Below, piece after piece: positions 1 through 6,407 of a stretch of 9,045 nt of DNA. The notes beneath the pieces are model-generated. The model was not told the origin of the DNA. It ran no database searches and saw only the letters and a list, made by a program, of their open reading frames with translations. The position numbers and the translations under genes are program-made. Numbering within the stretch: the stretch's first letter is position 1; every line of letters starts with the position of its first letter. Source of the DNA: CAIXDN01 sp964482085 (GTDB lineage Bacteria; Patescibacteriota; Patescibacteriia; 2-12-FULL-60-25); assembly GCA_964482085.1 (NCBI GenBank), contig CAYZVS010000018.1, forward strand, positions 1 to 9,045. Direction: 5' to 3'.

Positions 1-386
1 TCAACACCCTTAGCGAGACCAAAACCAGCACGACCCTTGCGGTTACCAATGACGGTCAAAACGCGGAAACGCATGCGCTTACCACCCTTGGTCACACGCG
101 TCACACGAGCGACTTCAATATTCTTTTCTTCGTAATCAGCTTCAGCTGGAACGTCCATACGTGGACGACCGCGACCGCCCGTGCGGCCACCGCGACCACC
201 ACCAGGACCGCCACCAGGACCGCCACGGCCAGGACCGCCGCGACCTCCGCCCATACCAGGACGATAAGCCCCACGACCAGCAGGAGCTGCTGCAGGACGT
301 GCGGCCGGAGCGGCGGCTGGAGCTGCGCTAGGCGCGGCACTCGGAGCGGCGGCTTCCGGATTTTGTTTGTTGGCTTCTTCGTTCAT
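1..386 (-). CDS. rpsE: 30S ribosomal protein S5, N-terminal part (runs off left edge)
   Basis: S5 sits on the solvent side of the small subunit, where it helps form the mRNA entry channel with S3 and S4 and affects decoding accuracy. The 128 visible residues end in the S5 double-stranded-RNA-binding fold: from about residue 85, EEKNIEVARVTRVTKGGKRM and then the FRVLTVIGNRKGRAGFG stretch match the family. The first 80 residues are not part of the normal fold. Residues 11-37 are almost only Ala and Pro, and residues 38-76 are Gly/Arg-rich with three RGG motifs (49-51, 54-56, 65-67) and two further RG pairs (38-39, 72-73). E. coli S5 has no such region. The start is the ATG 4 nt after the rplR stop; it has no Shine-Dalgarno sequence, and the context is TAAACTTATG. 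The 3' end lies outside the window, so total length and the next gene are unknown. Confidence 0.96.
   Translation of the reverse strand, partial: MNEEANKQNPEAAAPSAAPSAAPAAAPAARPAAAPAGRGAYRPGMGGGRGGPGRGGPGGGPGGGRGGRTGGRGRPRMDVPAEADYEEKNIEVARVTRVTKGGKRMRFRVLTVIGNRKGRAGFGLAKGV
203..239. repeat. Short imperfect tandem repeat inside rpsE (Gly/Arg/Pro codons)
   Basis: The 10-mer caggaccgcc occurs at 203-212, 215-224 and 230-239, spaced by 12 and 15 nt. It encodes the Gly-Gly-Pro-Gly units of the S5 N-terminal extension. In-frame spacing means that slippage would lengthen or shorten the tail without breaking the gene. I infer that the tail grew by repeat expansion. Confidence 0.7.
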
Positions 387-390
387 AAGT

Positions 391-750
391 TTAGAAATTC
401 AGTCCGGCTTCACGCGCACCGTCAGCGACGGCTTTTACGCGACCGTGATAACGCTTGTCACGACGATCAAAGACGACCGTAGAAACACCCTTGGCCTTGG
501 CGCGTTCTGCGACAAGCTTACCAACCATGGTTGAAATTTCAGCCTTGGTTTTGCCTTTACGATCGGCGTCAGAAATATCGGCGTCGCTTGCGGCAGCCAT
601 CGTTTTTCCGGCGGCATCGTCAATAACCTGCACATAGATATGTGCGAGGGTACGGGCAACAGCGAGACGCGGACGTTCGCTCGTGCCGGTGACCTTGGCG
701 CGCACGCGTGCGACGCGGCGGTCCTTGGCGTTGGAAGAGTTGAGAGACAT
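391..750 (-). CDS. rplR: 50S ribosomal protein L18
   Basis: L18 binds 5S rRNA and, with L5, anchors it in the central protuberance of the large subunit. The product has 119 residues, close to the usual 117. The family pattern is clear: the basic N-terminal segment DRRVARVRAKVTGTSERPRL, the strand AHIYVQVIDD, the central helix region, and the strongly conserved C-terminal end with FDRRDKRYHGRVKAVADGAR followed by EAGLNF. The ATG lies 9 nt after the rplF stop. The intervening CCTACGCTT offers no Shine-Dalgarno sequence, so translation is probably coupled to rplF. The stop is TAA, 4 nt before rpsE. Nothing unusual is seen. Confidence 0.98.
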   Translation of the reverse strand: MSLNSSNAKDRRVARVRAKVTGTSERPRLAVARTLAHIYVQVIDDAAGKTMAAASDADISDADRKGKTKAEISTMVGKLVAERAKAKGVSTVVFDRRDKRYHGRVKAVADGAREAGLNF

Positions 751-759
751 AAGCGTAGG

Positions 760-1308
760 TTAGGCAGTCTTAGCCGTTTTGCCGGCTTTACGACGAATCA
801 CTTCATCGACATACTTCACACCCTTGCCCTTATAAGGCTCCGGCGGACGCTTGCGACGAATCTGGGCAGCAAGTTCGCCGACCAAATGTTTGTCAGCACC
901 CATAAGAGTCAAAACTTGCTTCTCGACTTTTGCTTCAATACCTTCCGGCAATGGGAAATTGATGGAGTGCGAGAAACCAACGTCCATGACGACGGTCTTT
1001 CCTTCCAGCGCGACCTTGTAGCCGACGCCCACAAATTCGAGGGACTTCTCGTAAGGCTTTTGCAAGCCTTCCACCGCGTTGGCGATGAGTTGGCGAGTCA
1101 GGCCCCAGAGAGCGCGTTGATACACGTTTTCTGGTAATTCAACACTTACGACGGCGCTGCGGGGTTCTGCTTCAAATGAAACAGAAGAATGCGGAGGAAG
1201 CGGAATCGTGAGTGTTGCCTTTGGGCCTTTCACGATCACCTTCCCAGCCTCGACCGTGAGGTCGATGCCCGAGGGCAGGAGAATCGGTTTTTTTCCAATA
1301 CGAGACAT
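760..1308 (-). CDS. rplF: 50S ribosomal protein L6
   Basis: L6 lies near the sarcin-ricin loop and the base of the stalk on the large subunit, where translation factors bind. The chosen start gives 182 residues (E. coli 177), opening MSRIGKKPI, the family's standard N-terminus. Two repeated L6 domains follow; the second ends in the signature PPEPYKGKGVKYVDEVIRRK, then a short KAGKTAKTA tail. The reading frame stays open upstream into the end of rpsH, but those codons (MAKCFAKLPNFHL) do not match L6 and were excluded. The gap after the rpsH stop is 10 nt, TTTTCATCTT, with no Shine-Dalgarno sequence. The stop is TAA. Confidence 0.98.
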   Translation of the reverse strand: MSRIGKKPILLPSGIDLTVEAGKVIVKGPKATLTIPLPPHSSVSFEAEPRSAVVSVELPENVYQRALWGLTRQLIANAVEGLQKPYEKSLEFVGVGYKVALEGKTVVMDVGFSHSINFPLPEGIEAKVEKQVLTLMGADKHLVGELAAQIRRKRPPEPYKGKGVKYVDEVIRRKAGKTAKTA

Positions 1309-1318
1309 AAGATGAAAA

Positions 1319-1711
1319 TTAGGTAACTTCGCAAAGCACTTCGCCACCGAGTTTGCGACGGCGAGCTTCTCGATTAGTCATAAGACCAGACGAGGTCGAC
1401 AAAATGGCGATACCCTGACCGGACAAAACCGGACGGAGCTCCGTTGTCTTGGAATAGACACGGCGTCCCGGAGTTGAGATTCGATCAATGGATCGAATCG
1501 CTGGCACTTTACCATCGTACTTCAAAGTAACCATCAAGGATTTCTTAGGGCCGTCAGAAGATTCCTTCACTCCGGCAATAAAGCCTTCACGCTCCAACAC
1601 CTTGGCGATGGAGTATTTGATACGCGAAGCCGGCACGTTCATCGTGTCGAGTCCTGCGGCGTACGCATTGCGAATGCGTGTGAGGAAGTCGCTAATTGGG
1701 TCAGTATACAT
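1319..1711 (-). CDS. rpsH: 30S ribosomal protein S8
   Basis: S8 binds 16S rRNA in the central domain and is a primary assembly protein of the small subunit. In E. coli it also represses the spc operon by binding mRNA at the L5 start. The product has 130 residues, the usual length. It begins MYTDPISDFLTRIRNA and ends with the diagnostic STSSGLMTNREARRRKLGGE and LCEV. It starts with ATG 4 nt after the rpsN stop in the context TAATCCTATG, without a Shine-Dalgarno sequence. The rplX-rplE junction is only 3 nt here, and I saw no obvious copy of the E. coli S8 mRNA site, so autoregulation of that type is not supported by what I can see. Confidence 0.98.
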   Translation of the reverse strand: MYTDPISDFLTRIRNAYAAGLDTMNVPASRIKYSIAKVLEREGFIAGVKESSDGPKKSLMVTLKYDGKVPAIRSIDRISTPGRRVYSKTTELRPVLSGQGIAILSTSSGLMTNREARRRKLGGEVLCEVT

Positions 1712-1715
1712 AGGA

Positions 1716-1901
1716 TTACCAGCTCGATTTGGTCACACCGGGCAATTCGCCACGGTTAGCCAGTTCGCGGAAACAGATACGACAGATTCCGAAGTCGCGC
1801 ATAAAACCATGCTTACGACCGCAGCGCCAGCAACGGCGAACTTCGCGGGTCGAGTACTTGGGTTTACGGAGAGACTTGGCGATTTGCGCTTGAGTAGCCA
1901 T
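1716..1901 (-). CDS. rpsN: 30S ribosomal protein S14, zinc-ribbon (short, C+) type
   Basis: S14 is a small protein of the 30S head near S3, S10 and S19. At 61 residues this is the short zinc-binding form, not the roughly 100-residue form of E. coli. The zinc ligands are Cys24, Cys27, Cys40 and Cys43 (CWRC and CRIC, 12 residues apart). The C-terminal end ELANRGELPGVTKSSW is typical of this class. It follows rplE by 3 nt in the context TAGTCTATG, and no Shine-Dalgarno sequence is seen. Dependence on zinc is a family property. Some genomes keep a second zinc-free copy, which this window cannot show. Confidence 0.98.
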   Translation of the reverse strand: MATQAQIAKSLRKPKYSTREVRRCWRCGRKHGFMRDFGICRICFRELANRGELPGVTKSSW

Positions 1902-1904
1902 AGA

Positions 1905-2441
1905 CTAGTTGTTGAATGGGAAACCGAGAGCGCGCAGGAGCGCGTCACCGCGCTCGCGGGTTCCGGCCGTGGTAGACACGGTGACTTGGAGGCCGTGGAC
2001 GCGTTCAACTTCATCCGGTCGGATTTCCGGAAACGAGAGGTTCTCACGGAAGCCGATAGAAAAGTTGCCACGATCATCGATACCTTGCTTGGAAATGCCG
2101 CGGAAGTCGCGGATACGCGGGAAGGTGAATTGCGTAAAGCGCGTCAGAAAATCCCACATGCGCTTGCCACGAAGCGTCACCATCATTCCCACAATCATTC
2201 CTTCACGAATTTTAAAGCTCGCGATGGACTTCTTGGCCTTGGTCTTGACCGGCTTCTGTCCGCTGATGCGAAGCAATGTCTGCTCAACCGTATCAAGAAC
2301 CTTTGGGTCCTTAATACCTTGGGACAATCCGACAGAAATCGTAACCGACGTGACCTTTGGTACGGCCATACGATTCTCGATCCCGAATTGCTTGGTAAGA
2401 GCTGGGACAATCTCCTTATTGTAGCGTTCTTGGAGTGTCAT
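1905..2441 (-). CDS. rplE: 50S ribosomal protein L5
   Basis: L5 binds 5S rRNA and contacts the small-subunit head and the P-site tRNA from the central protuberance. The product has 178 residues, the usual length. Recognisable parts are the N-terminal MTLQERYNKEIVPALTKQFG, the central block with GQKPVKTKAKKSIASFKIRE, the FPRIRDFRGIS segment, and GIDDRGNFSIGFRENLSFPE; the chain ends LRALGFPFNN. It starts 3 nt after the rplX stop (TAATCTATG) with no Shine-Dalgarno sequence. It is the only gene in the window that ends in TAG. Confidence 0.98.
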   Translation of the reverse strand: MTLQERYNKEIVPALTKQFGIENRMAVPKVTSVTISVGLSQGIKDPKVLDTVEQTLLRISGQKPVKTKAKKSIASFKIREGMIVGMMVTLRGKRMWDFLTRFTQFTFPRIRDFRGISKQGIDDRGNFSIGFRENLSFPEIRPDEVERVHGLQVTVSTTAGTRERGDALLRALGFPFNN

Positions 2442-2444
2442 AGA

Positions 2445-2717
2445 TTAGGCGTTCTTACGCGCCTTCGAGTGGCGCATCGGTTTACCGTTCGAGCCAACGG
2501 GCTGAACATTGGAGGCATGAATCGGCATAGCAAATTCAATCACTTGGCCTTTGTCCTCACTGCGACGCGAGCGCATGTGGCGCTTAGTCATGTTCACACC
2601 CTCGACCACGACACGGTTAAGTTCAGGGAGCGTTTGCACGATCTTCCCCTTCTTACCCTTGTTCTTCCCGGCAATGACGACGACTTCGTCACCGGTTTTG
2701 ATTTGGAGTTTGGACAT
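2445..2717 (-). CDS. rplX: 50S ribosomal protein L24
   Basis: L24 is an early assembly protein of the large subunit, near the polypeptide exit. The product has 90 residues, somewhat shorter than the 104 of E. coli. The N-terminal KOW motif is clear: IKTGDEVVVIAGKNKGKKGK followed by IVQTLPELNRVVVEGVN. The middle part with AMPIHASNVQPV is also typical. The usual C-terminal region is replaced by a short basic end, GKPMRHSKARKNA. The ATG lies 2 nt after the rplN stop in the context TAAGTATG, and no Shine-Dalgarno sequence is present. Confidence 0.97.
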   Translation of the reverse strand: MSKLQIKTGDEVVVIAGKNKGKKGKIVQTLPELNRVVVEGVNMTKRHMRSRRSEDKGQVIEFAMPIHASNVQPVGSNGKPMRHSKARKNA

Positions 2718-2719
2718 AC

Positions 2720-3091
2720 TTAGAGGACTTCTGGCGCAAGCGATACAATCTTGGCATAGCCGCGTCCGCGCAATTCGCGAGCGACTGGGCCAAAGATACG
2801 TGTACCCTTAGGCTCTTTGTTCTTGAGGTCGATGATCACGCCGGCGTTTTCATCAAAACGGATATACGTTCCGTCAGGACGACGTGTCTCCTTGCGCGTA
2901 CGCACGAGCACTGCCTTAACGACATCCGACTTTTTCACTGTGCCGCGCGGATCAGCAATCTTAACGACACAAGTGACGACGTCGCCAAGCATGCCATAGC
3001 GTTTCTTGTAACCTCCAGTGACTTGAATCACCTGGAGAAGTCTGGCTCCCGTGTTATCTGCCACGGCGAGCATGGATCGATGTTGAACCAT
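2720..3091 (-). CDS. rplN: 50S ribosomal protein L14
   Basis: L14 is a beta-barrel protein at the subunit interface that forms bridges with 16S rRNA, and it is the docking site of the silencing factor RsfS where that exists. The start at 3091 gives 123 residues (E. coli 123), opening MVQHRSMLAVADNTGARLLQ, an exact fit to the family start. The frame is open further upstream across rpsQ but codes for nothing L14-like there. The C-terminal half contains GVIIDLKNKEPKGTRIFGPV and ARELR. The start is 1 nt after the rpsQ stop (TAATATG), so the terminating ribosome would sit directly on it. There is no Shine-Dalgarno sequence. Confidence 0.98.
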   Translation of the reverse strand: MVQHRSMLAVADNTGARLLQVIQVTGGYKKRYGMLGDVVTCVVKIADPRGTVKKSDVVKAVLVRTRKETRRPDGTYIRFDENAGVIIDLKNKEPKGTRIFGPVARELRGRGYAKIVSLAPEVL

Positions 3092-3092
3092 A

Positions 3093-3353
3093 TTAGGCTT
3101 GAGAAACGGTGGACACGTACTTAAAGTACTTATCCTTAGAAATCGGACGTGTTTCCTGGAACTCGACCACATCACCCAGTTTGCATACGCTCTCTGGATC
3201 ATGGATCTTGAACTTGTTGGAAAGTGTGAAGTACTTACCGTACTTCGCATGCGCCACACGACGATCCACGCGCACCACAGCCGTCTTCTGCATCGCCGTG
3301 GAAACGACGACGCCTTGAAGGCGACGGGGGCTAGTTTGTTTAGTGGTAGTCAT
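3093..3353 (-). CDS. rpsQ: 30S ribosomal protein S17
   Basis: S17 is a primary 16S rRNA-binding protein with an OB fold in the body of the 30S subunit. The start at 3353 gives 86 residues (E. coli 84). Visible features are RRLQGVVVSTAMQKTAVVRV, the KYFTLSNKFKIHDPE segment, and the conserved GDVVEFQETRPISKDKYF. In-frame codons further upstream overlap rpmC and do not resemble S17. The ATG lies 4 nt after the rpmC stop in the context TAAACATATG, with no Shine-Dalgarno sequence. The stop is TAA, 1 nt from the rplN start. Confidence 0.98.
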   Translation of the reverse strand: MTTTKQTSPRRLQGVVVSTAMQKTAVVRVDRRVAHAKYGKYFTLSNKFKIHDPESVCKLGDVVEFQETRPISKDKYFKYVSTVSQA

Positions 3354-3357
3354 ATGT

Positions 3358-3561
3358 TTAGGCGTTTGGTGTCGATGCCGGCTTATTGGCAGCGACGGTA
3401 AGAAGACGGGCGAGCTGTCGTTTCTTGTTGCGAATCTCTCGAACTTTTCCGTGTTGACGAGTCGCGATTTTGAACCGAAGTTCACGGATCGCGCTGCGCA
3501 GGTCGGCGGCCTCGCGTTTCAGCTCGGCGGCGGACTTCTGCATGAGTTCTTTGGCAGCCAT
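3358..3561 (-). CDS. rpmC: 50S ribosomal protein L29
   Basis: L29 is a small two-helix protein next to L23 at the tunnel exit. The product has 67 residues, within the family range. The helical hairpin is visible as KSAAELKREAADLRSAIREL then RFKIATRQHGKVREIRNKKR, followed by QLARLLTVA and a short non-conserved NKPASTPNA tail. It starts 3 nt after the rplP stop in the context TAACCTATG. The reading direction, neighbours and motif order match the usual L16-L29-S17 block. No Shine-Dalgarno sequence is seen. Confidence 0.97.
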   Translation of the reverse strand: MAAKELMQKSAAELKREAADLRSAIRELRFKIATRQHGKVREIRNKKRQLARLLTVAANKPASTPNA

Positions 3562-3564
3562 AGG

Positions 3565-3975
3565 TTAGTTGCTAATGAACTTACATATCGGAGAAAGCTT
3601 GTAGGCCGCACTTTGTAATGCGATCTTGGCCTGATCCGGAGGAATACCATCCATTTCGTAAATCACCGTTCCGGGACGAATGACAGCGACGTAGTGGTCA
3701 ACGGCACCTTTACCGGATCCCATCGGAACTTCATTTCCCTTCTTGGTGATCGGCTTGTCCGGGAAAACACGGATCCAGACCTTTCCACCTTTCTTAATGT
3801 AGCGAGTAAGAACACGGCGACCAGCTTCGATCTCCTGACTCGACAACCATGCGGGTGTCATCGCCTTGAGGCCGTAGCTACCAAACGAGAGTTCAAGTTT
3901 GGTGGTTGCGGTGCGGATGTTTCGCGCGCGGCCCTTGTGCCACTTGCGATGCTTGACTTTTTTTGGAATCAACAT
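3565..3975 (-). CDS. rplP: 50S ribosomal protein L16
   Basis: L16 organises helices near the A site and peptidyl-transferase centre and is a late assembly protein. The product has 136 residues (E. coli 136). It opens MLIPKKVKHRKWHKGR and contains FGSYGLKAM, then VWIRVFPDKPITKKG and MGSGKGAVDHYVAVIRPG, all diagnostic. At the position of E. coli Arg81, which is hydroxylated by YcfD/RoxA, this protein has Pro84 (NEVPMGSGKG), so that modification cannot occur here. The start is 12 nt after the rpsC stop, the longest gap in the compact block; the gap reads CCCACTCTCGAT and holds no Shine-Dalgarno sequence. The stop is TAA. Confidence 0.98.
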   Translation of the reverse strand: MLIPKKVKHRKWHKGRARNIRTATTKLELSFGSYGLKAMTPAWLSSQEIEAGRRVLTRYIKKGGKVWIRVFPDKPITKKGNEVPMGSGKGAVDHYVAVIRPGTVIYEMDGIPPDQAKIALQSAAYKLSPICKFISN

Positions 3976-3987
3976 ATCGAGAGTGGG

Positions 3988-4797
3988 TTAAGAAGCCGTC
4001 GGAGCTACCGGAGGAGTTTCCGGTTTATCCGTTGGCGCAAATGAAGAGGCGGATCCTTGCGGAGCACGCGGAGCGCGTGAGGCACCACGATCGCCATCAC
4101 GTCCACGACCACGAGAAGGGGTCGTCGGCTGGTATTGATTCAAACGATCCTGAGCAAACACGTCACCGCGATAAATCCAGACTTTCACACCAATGGCACC
4201 AGCCATCGTGCGAGCGGTATCAGCGGCGTAGTCAATATCCGCACGCAAATTAGTAAGTGGAATTTTACCCCAAGCCAACCATTCGCGACGTGCGATTTCT
4301 GCTCCGTTCAAACGACCGGAAACAGCGACCTTCACACCAAGAGCTCCGCCTTTCTTTACACGCTCAATCGACATCTTGAGGACACGACGGAACGGCATGC
4401 GGCGCTCGAGGTCAGCGACCACACCCTGGACAACAAGCGTGGATTCAAGCGACGGACGGCTCACCTCCAAAACCGTTACGGTCATCTGAACAGCCTTGGT
4501 CTTGCCTGGGAAAAATTCCTTAAGAATCTTCTTCTTAAGACCATCAGAGCCTTCACCGCCACGACCGATCACGAGACCCGGCTTAGCTGTGTATACCGTG
4601 ATACCAATCGTTCCGCGTGAACGCTCGATTTCAATACGGTTAACAGCAGCGTCCTTGAGCTCTTTATTCAGATAGTCGCGGATCGCCAAATCCTGGCGCA
4701 AGTTGGCGCGATAAGCGTCGTCACGTGCCATCCAGCGCGAAGGCCATGTGGTCGTCGTGCCGAGGCGAAAGACTTTTGGATTGACTTTATGTCCCAT
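3988..4797 (-). CDS. rpsC: 30S ribosomal protein S3 with Arg/Gly-rich C-terminal tail
   Basis: S3 is a head protein that lines the mRNA entry channel and contributes to the ribosome's helicase activity. It starts MGHKVNPKVFRLG, as in the family. The KH domain has its GxxG loop in VIGRGG (76-81). The helicase residues known in E. coli (Arg131, Arg132, Lys135) correspond to Arg137, Arg138 and Lys141 in PFRRVLKMSIERV. The C-terminal S3 domain ends around 212 (ADIDYAADTARTMAGAIGVK then VWIYRGDV). About 50 further residues form a low-complexity tail: an SRGRGRDGDRG stretch, RAPRAP, then a Pro/Ser/Thr-rich end. Total length is 269 against 233 in E. coli. The start is 4 nt after the rplV stop (TAATCCTATG); the nearest AAGGA is about 14 nt upstream, too far to be a normal Shine-Dalgarno sequence. 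Confidence 0.98.
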   Translation of the reverse strand: MGHKVNPKVFRLGTTTTWPSRWMARDDAYRANLRQDLAIRDYLNKELKDAAVNRIEIERSRGTIGITVYTAKPGLVIGRGGEGSDGLKKKILKEFFPGKTKAVQMTVTVLEVSRPSLESTLVVQGVVADLERRMPFRRVLKMSIERVKKGGALGVKVAVSGRLNGAEIARREWLAWGKIPLTNLRADIDYAADTARTMAGAIGVKVWIYRGDVFAQDRLNQYQPTTPSRGRGRDGDRGASRAPRAPQGSASSFAPTDKPETPPVAPTAS

Positions 4798-4801
4798 AGG
4801 A

Positions 4802-5227
4802 TTATTTGGTTTCCTTCTTAACCGCGACCGCTTTGGCCTTTGGTGAATCTGACTTTACGTTTTGCGTTTTACGCTTTGAAATCTTTTTTTCGATTTTCTC
4901 ATCGGAGAGCACGAGCGTGATATGCGTCGTGCGCTTACGAATCGGCGCGGCTCGTCCAAACGCACGCGGTCGCGAGCGCTTCAAAGTCGGGCCACCATCG
5001 GCAACAATCGTCTTAATGGACAGGTCTTCTTTCTTAAGTTGAAAATTGTGCTCGGCATTTGCAATCGCGGAAAGCAAAAGTTTGCGTACAGGGTATGCAG
5101 CGAGCTTAGGTAAAAACGTAAGCTTGGTCTCGGCGGCAGTAACCGACATGCCGCGGACAGCATCAACCACGAGTCGGACCTTGCGGGGCGACATGCGGAG
5201 GAAGCGAAGAGATGCGTGGACGTCCAT
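4802..5227 (-). CDS. rplV: 50S ribosomal protein L22 with Lys-rich C-terminal tail
   Basis: L22 spans the large subunit; its long beta-hairpin forms part of the constriction of the exit tunnel. The product has 141 residues, against 110 in E. coli. The core is typical: LRFLRMSPRKVRLVVDAVRG, the AIANAEHNF helix, and the tunnel hairpin with ADGGPTLKRSRPRAFGRAAP and RKRTTHITLVL. The Lys-Arg at the hairpin tip is kept; the methionine before it in E. coli (MKR, deleted in some macrolide-resistant strains) is Leu here. From about residue 110 a Lys/Ala-rich tail (KIEKKISKRKTQ onward) goes beyond the family fold. The start follows the rpsS stop by 6 nt (TAATATTCTATG), with no Shine-Dalgarno sequence. 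Confidence 0.98.
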   Translation of the reverse strand: MDVHASLRFLRMSPRKVRLVVDAVRGMSVTAAETKLTFLPKLAAYPVRKLLLSAIANAEHNFQLKKEDLSIKTIVADGGPTLKRSRPRAFGRAAPIRKRTTHITLVLSDEKIEKKISKRKTQNVKSDSPKAKAVAVKKETK

Positions 5228-5233
5228 AGAATA

Positions 5234-5554
5234 TTATTTCTTAGCAGCTGGCTTGGCGGCCGGTGCGGCAGCCGGAGCTGCAGCATCGGTCTTGGCCAAC
5301 TTACCACCGTGACGGGTAAACTTACGCGTCTGAGAAAACTCGCCCAGCTTATGGCCGACCATATTCTCTACGACATGCACAGGAATATGAATCTTGCCGT
5401 TATGTACGCCAAACGTCATACCCACCATTTCTGGTGTGATCGTTGAGGCGCGTGACCAGGTCTTGATGACGGTCTTGGAACCGACACCAGCTTTCTGAAT
5501 CTTTTCCAGAAGGCGGGCGTCTGTGAACGGACCTTTTTTGAGACTTCGAGACAT
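5234..5554 (-). CDS. rpsS: 30S ribosomal protein S19 with Ala/Pro/Lys tail
   Basis: S19 is a head protein that contacts S13 and the tRNA and forms an intersubunit bridge. The product has 106 residues (E. coli 92). It begins MSRSLKKGPFTDARLLEKIQ and carries TWSRASTITPEMVGMTFGVH, NMVGHKLGEFSQTRKF and RHGGK, a full match to the family. Residues 91-106 are a simple AAAPAAAPAAKPAAKK tail in place of the usual short basic end; the S19 C-terminus is flexible and reaches toward the decoding site. The start lies 9 nt after the rplB stop, TCCACGCCT, without a Shine-Dalgarno sequence. The stop is TAA. Confidence 0.98.
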   Translation of the reverse strand: MSRSLKKGPFTDARLLEKIQKAGVGSKTVIKTWSRASTITPEMVGMTFGVHNGKIHIPVHVVENMVGHKLGEFSQTRKFTRHGGKLAKTDAAAPAAAPAAKPAAKK

Positions 5555-5563
5555 AGGCGTGGA

Positions 5564-6403
5564 TTAGAGTTTCTTGCCCTTGCGGCGCGTGATAATGAGT
5601 TTGTTGCTTGCGAGATGACGTTTGCGAGTGTTCACACCGAGTGCGTGCTTACCCCACTTAGTCTTGGCGTACTTCATACCGATCGGATGCTTACCTTCAC
5701 CACCACCGTGTGGGTGATCAACAGGGTTCATAGCCTTACCACGAACCGTCGGCTTAATACCGCGATGGCGCATGCGGCCCGCCTTACCCCATCGGACCAA
5801 ATGCCAGTCAGGGTTAGACACCGTTCCCATCGTGGCCATGCAGGTCTTGGGAACACGACGGACTTCACCAGACGGCAGCTTAAGCGCAGCCCAGTCACCT
5901 TCAACAGCCATGAATTCAATTCGAGCACCAGCACCGTGACCAAGCTGGCCACCTTTGCCTGGGGCAAGCTCCACTGAGTGGACCTGCGTACCAACCGGAA
6001 TTTTGGAAAGAGGCAAACGGTTGCCTAATGAGATTTCCGCTTCCTCCATCGAGGAAACCACAACATCTCCGACCTTCAATCCATCCGGAGCGAGCATATA
6101 GCTCTTCACACCATCCTTATAGTTAAGCAAAGCAATACGTGCGCCGCGATTTGGGTCGTACTCAATCGTCTTAACCGTAGCCGGAATATCAAAGCGCGTA
6201 CGCTTAAAGTCGATATCACGCAGATAACGACGTGCACCGCCGCCCTGATGGCGTACGGTAATCTTTCCAAGCGTGCGACCAGCGTTGGTCTTGCGGAAAG
6301 AGATGAGAGACTTTTCCGGTTCCGTCGAGGTGACGTCGGCAAAGCTCTGCACCGAGAGATTTCGCGACCCAGCGTGGTTTGGGCGGATTTTTTTAATAGG
6401 CAT
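5564..6403 (-). CDS. rplB: 50S ribosomal protein L2
   Basis: L2 is required for subunit association and sits close to the peptidyl-transferase centre. The product has 279 residues, near the usual 273. It contains the N-terminal RNA-binding fold (SLISFRKTNAGRTLGKITVR, then the RHQGGGARRY region), the KVGDVV and LAPGKGGQLGHGAGARI segments, and the signature PVDHPHGGGEG at 227-237, in which His230 corresponds to the functionally important His229 of E. coli. The C-terminus is the usual basic LIITRRKGKKL. The start is 4 nt after the rplW stop. This gene has the only good Shine-Dalgarno sequence inside the compact block, AAGGAG 9 nt upstream within the end of rplW. Confidence 0.99.
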   Translation of the reverse strand: MPIKKIRPNHAGSRNLSVQSFADVTSTEPEKSLISFRKTNAGRTLGKITVRHQGGGARRYLRDIDFKRTRFDIPATVKTIEYDPNRGARIALLNYKDGVKSYMLAPDGLKVGDVVVSSMEEAEISLGNRLPLSKIPVGTQVHSVELAPGKGGQLGHGAGARIEFMAVEGDWAALKLPSGEVRRVPKTCMATMGTVSNPDWHLVRWGKAGRMRHRGIKPTVRGKAMNPVDHPHGGGEGKHPIGMKYAKTKWGKHALGVNTRKRHLASNKLIITRRKGKKL

Positions 6404-6407
6404 AGGT

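Noticed and set aside
1488..2723. Long plus-strand open frame of 411 codons opposite rpsH, rpsN, rplE and rplX
   Set aside because: It lies entirely antisense to four certain ribosomal genes, its protein has no recognisable motif, and it is explained by their codon composition.
3092..3259. Upstream extension of L14 into rpsQ
   Set aside because: The added codons overlap rpsQ and do not resemble L14; MVQHRSMLAVADNTGAR is the normal N-terminus.
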